IMG/VR virus record: IMGVR_UViG_3300005527_000345
Coordinates: 1-21,644 of that record
Source: a virus
Reading direction: 5' to 3' (one strand)
Length of the DNA stretch: 21,644 bases
Shown here piece by piece: positions 1-6,362 of this stretch (position 1 is the stretch's first letter; each line of letters starts with the position of its first letter). Below the pieces are notes generated by a model. It was not told where the DNA came from and did not search any database. It saw only the letters and a list, made by a program, of their open reading frames with translations. Both the position numbers and the translations under genes were made by a program.

Positions 1-1
1 A

Positions 2-43
2 GATGCTGTCGATACCTCTAAAAATATATGTAAAGTAAGGTAA
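2..43 (+). CDS. Possible 3' end of an upstream gene (truncated by window edge)
   Basis: The frame starting at base 2 reads DAVDTSKNICKVR and stops at 41-43, four bases before the next start codon. A second frame is also open from the edge and stops at 36-38. Tight packing of genes in this array suggests one of them is the tail of an upstream structural gene (in T4 order, a gp13-like neck protein). Nothing here identifies it. Confidence 0.25.
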   Translation, partial: DAVDTSKNICKVR

Positions 44-47
44 GGAT

Positions 48-596
48 ATGCCATTATTCACATCACAACGAGATGCCGGTTTTTTATTAGGCGTCAACAA
101 AGAGATAATGCATGGGTTCTCAAGTGTTGAGGTTGCTGTATATAAAATCGATATCGAACAAACCGATGTGAATATATACGAAGAATCTACAAGTAAAGCA
201 TATCGACCACCGGTTAGAATTTTTGCACAAATACGTTTCGACGAGAAAACTACTGCCGGTGATGAACTCACAGATTTTACACAAACATTAGGTGTAGGCT
301 TTCTTATAAACGATTTGAAAACTGCCCAGTTGTTTATCGAAGAAGGTGATATTATCGAGTACGATAGTGGATTTTATCAGGTAGATCAAATCAGTGAACC
401 GAAAGGGTGGGCAGGCCGACGACCGGATGCAATGATAGGAATCTCTGAAGATGGATGGAATTCACATGGTTACGATATATCAGTAGTTGCTGAATGTCAT
501 CTTACACGTACTAACAATCTTAATATTGTGGAAGTACGAAAGGGCATAGTTGAAACTGCAATCGGCACCGATACGAGTATACCGAATTTCTTATAA
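48..596 (+). CDS. Neck protein, T4 gp14-like
   Basis: A 182-residue protein with the pattern of the T4 gp14 neck family. It has an N-terminal segment naming a residue-rich turn before EIMHG, a central NIYEESTSKAYRPPV stretch (about residues 42-56), a GDIIEYDSGFYQV stretch (about 99-112), and a late CHLTRTNNLNI stretch (about 149-159). Neck proteins close the capsid portal after packaging and form the surface where the tail docks. Position supports the call: it lies directly upstream of gp15-like, sheath and tube genes, as in T4. An AAGGTAAGG purine run just before the ATG is a plausible ribosome site. The family call rests on remembered sequence pattern and synteny. Confidence 0.6.
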   Translation: MPLFTSQRDAGFLLGVNKEIMHGFSSVEVAVYKIDIEQTDVNIYEESTSKAYRPPVRIFAQIRFDEKTTAGDELTDFTQTLGVGFLINDLKTAQLFIEEGDIIEYDSGFYQVDQISEPKGWAGRRPDAMIGISEDGWNSHGYDISVVAECHLTRTNNLNIVEVRKGIVETAIGTDTSIPNFL

Positions 597-613
597 AAAT
601 ATCTGTATAAATT

Positions 614-645
614 TTTGGCGTTCTGAGAATTAAGTTGTATATTTG
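614..645 (+). promoter_or_regulatory. Bacteroidota-type promoter before the metalloprotease gene
   Basis: TTTG at 614-617, 20 bases, then TATATTTG at 638-645. The bases after TTTG (GCGTTCTGAGAA) resemble the GAATTCTCA block of the other three copies. Transcription would start roughly 7 bases after the -7 element, leaving a leader of about 10 bases before the ATG at 663. Confidence 0.65.
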
Positions 646-662
646 TTTATAATTTATAGAGA

Positions 663-1268
663 ATGGCACGTTACGATTCGGTAATAAAACACTTAACACA
701 TAATGTAATGCGAAGTATTAAGCAGTCTGCTAAAAAAGGCAAAGTCTGTTTTGAATTTCCTAAAACAACAAGTGTTACAATCGACGACTGGGATTTGGAA
801 TTCGCACCGGAGATTACACTCAAATATCTCATAAAATACGATTCCGATTTTCCGTTAGATTTTGATATATACGGTCATGCTGATGACGAATCGATTGAAT
901 TTGCAATTATCGTAAATCCGTTAAAGGGTGAAACTATTTTTTCTGATATTGTACCGATACTAAAAGATGCACTACGTCATGAGATTGAGCATGTTGCTCA
1001 GAATCTTTTAGATCGACCTAAATCTGAAAGATACGAAAAAGTTGACGATTCTAATTTTTCTAAATATTTAACCGCAAGACATGAAATACCGGCCTATGTC
1101 CGTGGTCTATATAAACAGGCAAAAACAAGAAAACTGCCACTATCTAAAATGTTTGACTGGTATTTCGAAGATTATGCACATTTACTTTCAGATAAAGAAA
1201 TCAGTACAGTAAGAACCGCATGGACCGGATACGCTAAAAAACATCTACCTGCCGCACAATTTGTATAA
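663..1268 (+). CDS. Zinc metalloprotease-like protein in the neck gene cluster
   Basis: A 201-residue protein with a zincin signature HEIEH at residues 106-110 (H106 and H110 as metal ligands, E107 as catalytic base), inside a helix DALRHEIEHVAQNLL. A second conserved-looking segment, ARHEIPAYVRGLYKQAK (138-154), could supply the third ligand through E141, as in gluzincins. No signal peptide or membrane segment is visible, so it probably acts in the cytoplasm or in the particle. Substrate is unknown: candidates are head or neck proteins during maturation, or a host protein. It lies between neck and tail-terminator genes but carries its own TTTG/TATATTTG promoter, the class otherwise found before replication genes. 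Activity is inferred from the motif only. Confidence 0.65.
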   Translation: MARYDSVIKHLTHNVMRSIKQSAKKGKVCFEFPKTTSVTIDDWDLEFAPEITLKYLIKYDSDFPLDFDIYGHADDESIEFAIIVNPLKGETIFSDIVPILKDALRHEIEHVAQNLLDRPKSERYEKVDDSNFSKYLTARHEIPAYVRGLYKQAKTRKLPLSKMFDWYFEDYAHLLSDKEISTVRTAWTGYAKKHLPAAQFV

Positions 1269-1273
1269 TGCGA

Positions 1274-1281
1274 TATTTATA
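1274..1281 (+). promoter_or_regulatory. TAYTTATW box before the tail-terminator gene
   Basis: TATTTATA preceded by GA, 13 bases before the ATG at 1295. It is one of six similar boxes in gaps upstream of structural genes. It may be a late-promoter core, but it is short and AT-rich. Confidence 0.35.
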
Positions 1282-1294
1282 TAAAAGGTAAGTG

Positions 1295-2164
1295 ATGGCT
1301 GATAATTTTGTAAATTCGAAGATTCGACAAGATGACGGTACACGAAATCGTGCATACGATACAAGACGTGATAACGACACGTTTAAAACGCCATCGATTA
1401 CAATTTACGATATCGATTATGCGGTTTTATACCAGCTGAAAAATAAAATGAAACTCACTGTTAATGAAAATGGTACAGAAATTCCAGTGCCGGTAATGTT
1501 TTCAAATGGTGAAACATGGGCGCAAGTTCAACGGCATGGATACTTGCGTGATAAGATGCGAAAGGTAATGACGCCGATTATTATGCTTAGGAGAACATCT
1601 GTTGCAGATGACGACCGTGTACCTAAATTAGACATACGAGATAATACACCTGGTAACTCGCATATCTACTTTACAAATATACAAAAAGAAAATGCATACG
1701 ATTGGGTAAATAAAACTACCGATCTTAATAGAGACGATCGTACATACACATATTATGCCAGTGTTATCCCTGACCATGTTCGCGTAGGTTACGACCTTAT
1801 AATATGGGCTGAACACACTATGCAATTAAACTATATAGTACAGCAACTGAATACACAGAATCGGTTACCGTGGGGCGACGCAATGCAGTTCGTAACCTCG
1901 TTAACGGAATTTTCGTTTGAGACAATGAACGCTGCCGGTGAAGATCGTATTGTCAAAGCGACAACTACACTTGAAGTTGCAGGTATACTCCAAGCGGAAT
2001 ACGAATTGAATCAGTCGACAATAACTAAGGCGCAGACAATTAAACGTGTCGAGTTCCGTAATGAAGTCGAACAGTATGAACTGTATCCTGACTATCTACC
2101 AATATCGATACGTTTCGGACAATCACGCATTGAAGCTACCGACTTTCAACGAAACCGACCATAA
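1295..2164 (+). CDS. Tail terminator / sheath stabiliser, T4 gp15-like
   Basis: A 289-residue protein in the position and with the pattern of T4 gp15, which caps the finished tail and stabilises the top of the sheath before head joining. The segment with PVMFSNGETWAQVQ followed by GYLRDKMRKVMTPIIMLRR (about residues 67-100) is the part that recalls gp15 homologues in other T4-type phages. A middle stretch, DHVRVGYDLIIWAEH (about 159-173), is also typical. I chose the ATG at 1295 over the GTG one codon earlier: AAAAGG at 1282-1287 then sits a usual distance upstream. The next gene is the sheath, matching contractile-tail order. Confidence 0.62.
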   Translation: MADNFVNSKIRQDDGTRNRAYDTRRDNDTFKTPSITIYDIDYAVLYQLKNKMKLTVNENGTEIPVPVMFSNGETWAQVQRHGYLRDKMRKVMTPIIMLRRTSVADDDRVPKLDIRDNTPGNSHIYFTNIQKENAYDWVNKTTDLNRDDRTYTYYASVIPDHVRVGYDLIIWAEHTMQLNYIVQQLNTQNRLPWGDAMQFVTSLTEFSFETMNAAGEDRIVKATTTLEVAGILQAEYELNQSTITKAQTIKRVEFRNEVEQYELYPDYLPISIRFGQSRIEATDFQRNRP

Positions 2165-2201
2165 TTTTCCTATCAAATCAGTGTTTGGTATTTTTGCAAA
2201 A

Positions 2202-2209
2202 TATTTATA
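2202..2209 (+). promoter_or_regulatory. TAYTTATW box before the sheath gene
   Basis: TATTTATA, 42 bases before the sheath ATG, inside an 87-base gap. The same gap also holds TTTGG at 2184-2188 and TATATTTTG around 2216, an imperfect relative of the other promoter class. A promoter for the sheath is very likely somewhere here; which element matters cannot be told by eye. Confidence 0.4.
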
Positions 2210-2251
2210 GTTGAATATATTTTGTAACATTATAACTAATAAGGAAAATCG

Positions 2252-4096
2252 ATGGCGAATAGAAGTACATTTCTTTCCGCTGGTGTTTTCACGAGAGAAT
2301 TTGATTTATCATTTCTACCTGAAGTAATACCAGCAGTAGGTGCAGCTGTTATTGGACCAACCGTGAGAGGGCCTGCCTTAGTACCTACTCCTGTATCGAC
2401 TTACAGCGAGTATCTACGATGGTTTGGAGATGTGTTCTCATCTGGTTCTGGTGCAAGCGAAAAAGAATACAAATATTTAACTACATATGCGGTACAAGAA
2501 TATTTGAGATGGGGTGAAGTTATCACCGTTGTAAGAATTTTGGCTGGTCAATATAGACCTGCATATTCTTTTGTACGTTCGAAGGCAGGTAAAGATGCGA
2601 ATAGCTACGCACAGAACCAAATGTCTTTCAAAATTACCGCATTAAGTGACGGTGAAATTACAAATAGTGGTCGCACGACCGCAGCGCTATCTGGTTCAGG
2701 TAAAACCACAGACGAATCGACACAAGGATCTTTAGTATCTGGTTCACGTTATAACATGAGATGGGAAGTTGCAAATGTTGACAACAACAGAGGAACATTC
2801 GATCTGTATATTAGACGTGGTGATGATAGCGACTTCAGAAAGATCATAATGGAACAATATGTCGGTGTAACCTTAGATCCGAACGCAAGTAATTATATTA
2901 CAAAAGTAATCGGTAACCAGACATACGCATTACGTTACGATAGTGGTGGAACGCCGTATCTTCAATTGACTGGTTCATATCCGAACCGTTCACGTTTTAT
3001 CCGTGTTGACGTAATAAAGAATACACTGAACTATATTAATAATGACGGTACAGTTCGTGATGGAGATCTTTCTGGTTCATTACCGGCAGCATTCTCTGCA
3101 TCGGTTCCGACTGCGTTCTCTGGTACGTTTGCATTTGGTAGCGACGGTTCTGTTGCACATCCAAGAGCAATGTACGGTGATATTTGGAATAATAATTCAC
3201 AGGGATTCAATTTAGCAGTATCGACATATAGTACACCGTATCTTGATGCAATCGATATACTTTCGAACAAAGATCAGTACGACTACGACTTGCTGTTAAC
3301 ACCTGGTTTGATCGACAACTTGCAAGATCACGCGAAAGTTATCACACGTGCAATTAGCATGGTAGAAGATAGAGGTGATGCATTCTATATCATCGACCCA
3401 ACATATAAAGGTTCGACTGTAGGTCAAGCGCAAATCGCAGCTGAAGGTAGGAACACAAACTATGCAGGATACTATTATCCGTGGGTTCAGATTGTTGATG
3501 CCGATTTAGGTGGAAACTATTGGGTACCGCCATCTGCAATTGTTCCTTCAGTTTACTCGTTTAACGATTTAGTAGCAGAAAAGTGGTATGCACCTGCTGG
3601 TTTGAATCGTGGTGGACTCGATCAGGCAATTCAGACTGAGCGACTGATGACACAGAACGATCGTGACAACTTGTATATCAAGAATATTAATCCTATCGCA
3701 ACATTCCCAAGAACTGGCGTTGTTGTATGGGGTCAGAAGACCTTACAGAAAAAGAAGAGTGCTCTTGATAGAATTAACGTTAGACGACTGTTAATCGCTG
3801 CAAAACGACATGTTGCGAACACTGCGAAATATTTAGTGTTCGAACAGAATACAATTGAAACAAGGACAAAGTTCATCAATATAACAACTCCTTGGTTCGA
3901 AAACGCACGTAAGAAGCAAGGTATATACGATTTCCGAATCATCATCGATGAAAGGAACAACACACCGGACGTTATCGATAGAAACGAGATGAGAGCACAG
4001 ATTTATTTGAAACCAGCAAAGACTGCGGAATTCATTATAGTTGATTTTGTTGTATTGCCAACAGGAGCAGCATTCCCAATCGATAACGCAGAATAA
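2252..4096 (+). CDS. 18: Contractile tail sheath protein, T4 gp18-like
   Basis: A 614-residue tail sheath subunit (T4 gp18 is 659). It polymerises around the tube and contracts on infection. The N-terminus, with FLSAGVFTREFDLSFLP (residues 8-24), is the classic sheath opening. The C-terminal third holds the conserved core: INVRRLLIAAKRHVANTAKY (about 507-526), then PWFENARKKQGIYDF and an ending with YLKPAKTAEFIIVDFVVLP. Residues about 130-320 form a variable region rich in Ser-Gly (repeated SGSG, SGSR, TGSY, SGSL), probably a surface-exposed domain. AAGGAAA lies just before the ATG. A terminator follows directly, so the sheath may be its own transcription unit. Confidence 0.92.
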   Translation: MANRSTFLSAGVFTREFDLSFLPEVIPAVGAAVIGPTVRGPALVPTPVSTYSEYLRWFGDVFSSGSGASEKEYKYLTTYAVQEYLRWGEVITVVRILAGQYRPAYSFVRSKAGKDANSYAQNQMSFKITALSDGEITNSGRTTAALSGSGKTTDESTQGSLVSGSRYNMRWEVANVDNNRGTFDLYIRRGDDSDFRKIIMEQYVGVTLDPNASNYITKVIGNQTYALRYDSGGTPYLQLTGSYPNRSRFIRVDVIKNTLNYINNDGTVRDGDLSGSLPAAFSASVPTAFSGTFAFGSDGSVAHPRAMYGDIWNNNSQGFNLAVSTYSTPYLDAIDILSNKDQYDYDLLLTPGLIDNLQDHAKVITRAISMVEDRGDAFYIIDPTYKGSTVGQAQIAAEGRNTNYAGYYYPWVQIVDADLGGNYWVPPSAIVPSVYSFNDLVAEKWYAPAGLNRGGLDQAIQTERLMTQNDRDNLYIKNINPIATFPRTGVVVWGQKTLQKKKSALDRINVRRLLIAAKRHVANTAKYLVFEQNTIETRTKFINITTPWFENARKKQGIYDFRIIIDERNNTPDVIDRNEMRAQIYLKPAKTAEFIIVDFVVLPTGAAFPIDNAE

Positions 4097-4104
4097 ATTT
4101 AAGT

Positions 4105-4133
4105 AGGGCGGCCTTAAAAAGCCGTCCTCTTTT
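4105..4133 (+). terminator. Factor-independent terminator after the sheath gene
   Basis: An 8-pair stem, AGGGCGGC at 4105-4112 with GCCGTCCT at 4121-4128 (one G-T pair), an 8-base loop CTTAAAAA, then CTTTT. It lies 9 bases after the sheath stop codon. Confidence 0.85.
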
Positions 4134-4134
4134 A

Positions 4135-4142
4135 TATTTATA
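4135..4142 (+). promoter_or_regulatory. TAYTTATW box before the tube gene
   Basis: TATTTATA directly after the sheath terminator and 20 bases before the tube ATG. Because the terminator would cut off read-through, a promoter is expected here, which makes this one of the better-supported copies of the box. Confidence 0.45.
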
Positions 4143-4162
4143 ATAAAAATAGGAAACTTAAA

Positions 4163-4624
4163 ATGATTTTTATACCTTTTGAACCTAAAGTAGCGTTTAG
4201 ACACATGTTTTTGGTAGACGGTTTAGACGCTTTTACTTGCAAAGCGACGAGCATGCCAAGTTTAGACCAGGGTGAAATTGTTATCGATTACATCAACACC
4301 GATTTTAAGGTTAAAGGTAAGTCACGATGGCAAGATATCACCGTTACTCTTTACGATCCAGTAGTTCCTTCAGCTGCTGCTAAAGTACACGATTGGATCA
4401 AAATACATCACAATTCACAAACCGGTATTGACGGATACGCTTTCGCAGAATACAAGAAAGATATTGCGATTGCTGCATTGGATCCTAAGGGTGTACCTGT
4501 TGAAAAATGGACACTGTCTGGTGCTTTCATTAGTGCTGTAAACTGGGGAGATATGGACTGGGCTACTGATGAAGCTAAAACAATCGAATTGACAATCAAA
4601 TACGATTACGCATACTTATCATAA
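4163..4624 (+). CDS. 19: Tail tube protein, T4 gp19-like
   Basis: A 153-residue inner tail tube subunit (T4 gp19 is 163). It stacks as rings around the tape measure and forms the channel for DNA. The opening PFEPKVAFRHMFLVDGLDAFTCKATSMPSL (read as FRHMFLVDGLDAF plus CKATSMPSL) and the ending, with KWTLSGAFISAVNWGDMDW and ELTIKYDYAYL, match the tube fold: a strand pair at each end of a small barrel. Position immediately after the sheath gene is the usual order in contractile tails. AGGAAA precedes the ATG by about 9 bases. Confidence 0.88.
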   Translation: MIFIPFEPKVAFRHMFLVDGLDAFTCKATSMPSLDQGEIVIDYINTDFKVKGKSRWQDITVTLYDPVVPSAAAKVHDWIKIHHNSQTGIDGYAFAEYKKDIAIAALDPKGVPVEKWTLSGAFISAVNWGDMDWATDEAKTIELTIKYDYAYLS

Positions 4625-4640
4625 CCAATAAAGGATCTTC

Positions 4641-4862
4641 ATGAATACACCATTGAAATCGATGATTCGACACGCATTGACTGCATTAGGTACAATTCTT
4701 ACACTTATCGGATTAAACGATGCAATTCCAGTTATCGACTTTTTACAGAATTCATTGGATTACGTTTGGGAAGCGGCTATTATTTTAATAGGATTTGTTA
4801 CAACACTTATCGGATTCTTAAAAGATTCTAACCGATTCGAAACACCAACTGAGACAAAATAG
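4641..4862 (+). CDS. Small two-helix membrane protein, holin-like
   Basis: A 73-residue protein with two hydrophobic segments (about residues 12-25 and 42-60), a short linker between them, a basic N-terminus with SMIRHALTALG, and a charged tail KDSNRFETPTETK. The RHALT-GT opening followed by a membrane hairpin recalls small phage holins, which make holes in the inner membrane at lysis. It sits between the tube gene and a strong terminator, 16 bases after the tube stop with AAAGGA upstream, so it is co-transcribed with a highly expressed tail gene. No endolysin is in the window. It could instead be a membrane protein with another role. Confidence 0.5.
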   Translation: MNTPLKSMIRHALTALGTILTLIGLNDAIPVIDFLQNSLDYVWEAAIILIGFVTTLIGFLKDSNRFETPTETK

Positions 4863-4880
4863 TTAAAAAATTAGATTTTT

Positions 4881-4907
4881 AGAGCGGCCTTTTGTGCCGC
4901 TTTTTTT
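4881..4907 (+). terminator. Factor-independent terminator after the holin-like gene
   Basis: Stem AGCGGC (4883-4888) with GCCGCT (4896-4901), loop CTTTTGT, followed by a run of seven T (4901-4907). An outer A-T and G-T pair can extend the stem. It closes the tube/holin unit. Confidence 0.88.
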
Positions 4908-4930
4908 GTCTAAAATATATCGGAAAATGA

Positions 4931-4938
4931 TACTTATA
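4931..4938 (+). promoter_or_regulatory. TAYTTATW box before the gp26-like gene
   Basis: TACTTATA preceded by GA, 37 bases before the ATG at 4976 and 23 bases after a strong terminator. The terminator implies that transcription of the tape-measure block must restart in this gap. Confidence 0.45.
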
Positions 4939-4975
4939 GTAAATTAGAAAATTGTTACAATAAAAGGAAATAGTT

Positions 4976-5857
4976 ATGAACAAATTGTCAACGGCAGAAC
5001 CTATCAAAACCTCATCGACAAACGAATCGATAATTGTCGATCACGATCCTAAACTCGATGCAATGTTAGGATTCGCACCTCAAGCACCACAAAACACTGG
5101 TTATGATTTTCCAACTGAAATAATCGAATTGCCATCGAAAGGTCTGTTGTATTCGAAAGACAATCCACTATCGTCAGGGCGTATCGAAATAAAGTACATG
5201 ACTGCCAAAGAGGAAGACATACTCTCAACACAGACCTATGTACGTCAAGGAATTGTTTTAGACAAACTATGTGAAGCGATAATTGTTACACCCGGTGTAA
5301 AGTTCGACGAGTTACTGATTGGTGATAAGAATGCTGTATTAATGGCAGCACGTGCATACGGTTACGGTCCACAATACGACACCGTTGTACGAACCGAATC
5401 AGGCACCGAAGTTCCAATATCGGTAAACTTATCGGAACTGCCGTATAAAGAGTTCGATGAATCACTGATTATACAGGGTCAGAATCGTTTCCGATACACA
5501 CTGCCAAAAAGTGGTAGAACTGTCGAATTCAAATTACTGACTGTCGCAGACCAAAAGAGTATCGATGCCGATATTAAAGGTATGCAAAAATATAAAACAA
5601 GTACCGCTTCAAGAAACTTGACTACACGATTCCGTCACATGATACTGTCGGTTGACGGTAATGAAGACAGCGGCACGATAATTAAATTCATCGATAACAT
5701 GTTAGCCGTAGATTCAAGATCTTTACGTGAATATGTTGCTAAAATACAACCTGATGTCGACATTGAGGTGGAGGGGGTAGATCCTGAAACAGGTGAGCCC
5801 TTTCGTTCTGGTTTTGAAATCGGAATTGATCTTTTCTACCCTGACTATAAACGGTAA
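4976..5857 (+). CDS. Baseplate/tail assembly protein, T4 gp26-like
   Basis: A 293-residue protein whose core recalls the T4 gp26-type baseplate family (Pfam T4_baseplate): ELPSKGLLY at 51-59, GRIEIKYMTAKEEDIL at about 68-83, then a short helix QGIVLDKLCEAII (91-103). The N-terminal 45 residues are polar and variable. The C-terminus FEIGIDLFYPDYKR is a hydrophobic strand plus an aromatic-proline end that looks like a genuine terminus. It lies between the tube and the tape measure, the slot where lambda-type phages keep tail-assembly chaperones, so a chaperone role for the tape measure is a reasonable inference. AAAAGGAAA precedes the ATG. Its end overlaps the next ORF by 65 bases in a different frame. 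Confidence 0.6.
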   Translation: MNKLSTAEPIKTSSTNESIIVDHDPKLDAMLGFAPQAPQNTGYDFPTEIIELPSKGLLYSKDNPLSSGRIEIKYMTAKEEDILSTQTYVRQGIVLDKLCEAIIVTPGVKFDELLIGDKNAVLMAARAYGYGPQYDTVVRTESGTEVPISVNLSELPYKEFDESLIIQGQNRFRYTLPKSGRTVEFKLLTVADQKSIDADIKGMQKYKTSTASRNLTTRFRHMILSVDGNEDSGTIIKFIDNMLAVDSRSLREYVAKIQPDVDIEVEGVDPETGEPFRSGFEIGIDLFYPDYKR

Positions 5858-6086
5858 ACAGCAAGTACCGATCGAACTCGACGAGACGTTTTTCGGTGTA
5901 GGGCCGAATTACAAAATACAACTGTACGATCAGATGTTCGATTTTGTGTATTACAGTGAAGGTGCTTTCAGTTTAGACGAAGTTCGTAGTTGGCCTATTA
6001 CTTTACGCTTACACTATTTGAAGCGACTGCAAGGTATTCTTGAAGAGAAATCTAAACAAGCAAAGAAAGCGCAAAGACGTCGTTAG
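5793..6086 (+). CDS. Small assembly protein, gp51-like, overlapping the previous gene
   Basis: Up to 97 residues, in the +1 frame relative to the preceding gene. The convincing part starts near INGKQQVPIELDETFF and continues with LYDQMFDFVYYSEGAFSLDEVRSWPI and LRLHYLKRL, then a basic tail. A helix holding FVYY, G and a following WPI-LR-YL pattern resembles gp51-like proteins that accompany gp26-like proteins in T4-type phages. No ATG exists in the useful part. GTG at 5793 has GGAGGG about 17 bases upstream, rather far; TTG at 5826 would give a product starting just before the conserved part. The frame is closed upstream by a stop at 5778-5780, so a +1 or -2 frameshift within 5781-5857 is the other possibility. 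Confidence 0.6.
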   Translation: MSPFVLVLKSELIFSTLTINGKQQVPIELDETFFGVGPNYKIQLYDQMFDFVYYSEGAFSLDEVRSWPITLRLHYLKRLQGILEEKSKQAKKAQRRR

Positions 6087-6089
6087 TGA

Positions 6090-6097
6090 TATTTATT
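6090..6097 (+). promoter_or_regulatory. TAYTTATW box before the 82-residue gene
   Basis: TATTTATT preceded by GA, 13 bases before the ATG at 6111, in a 24-base gap. The spacing matches the copy before the gp15-like gene. Confidence 0.33.
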
Positions 6098-6110
6098 ATA
6101 AAGGTTCGGA

Positions 6111-6359
6111 ATGAAACATGGAAAAGTTAACGAAGGCATCTTAAGTAATATTTTACGTCTATTGATGGCGAAAGAACTTGAACGCCGACTCGATCCGATA
6201 GTTTCACAAATCGACGATGCCGAAGCACAGAAAAGTGCAGCGATAATAAAACATCAATTATCGATATTGGATTCGAAAGTGCGCGCCATTTGCAAAGCAC
6301 AACCGTCGCATCCGTGGTGTAAGGACGGAAATCAATTAGTTAAAGCGAAATGGAGGTAG
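6111..6359 (+). CDS. Small unknown protein upstream of the tape measure
   Basis: An 82-residue protein I do not recognise. It is mostly helical by composition, with a charged amphipathic stretch (LLMAKELERRLDPIVSQI) and a C-terminal part holding two cysteines in ICKAQPSHPWCKDG (about residues 59-72). No signal peptide or membrane segment. AAAGG lies 9 bases before the ATG. Its stop codon is three bases before the tape-measure start, and the ribosome site of the tape measure (GGAGG) lies inside its last codons, so the two are translationally coupled. A role in tail assembly is suggested by position only. Confidence 0.7.
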   Translation: MKHGKVNEGILSNILRLLMAKELERRLDPIVSQIDDAEAQKSAAIIKHQLSILDSKVRAICKAQPSHPWCKDGNQLVKAKWR

Positions 6360-6362
6360 TAA

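Noticed and set aside
605-612. TATAAATT, resembling the T4 late promoter TATAAATA
   Set aside because: Single imperfect copy on the coding strand, next to a better promoter of another class. Exact TATAAATA appears only on the minus strand, as the complement of the TATTTATA boxes, and there are no minus-strand genes to drive.
3833-4204. A 123-codon minus-strand frame across the sheath/tube junction
   Set aside because: It would have to run through a strong terminator hairpin and antisense to two major structural genes; Cys-rich nonsense-like composition.
4862-4976. Longest gap without a gene searched for a small RNA or tRNA
   Set aside because: It holds a terminator, a TAYTTATW box and a ribosome site; no cloverleaf or further stable hairpin was seen.
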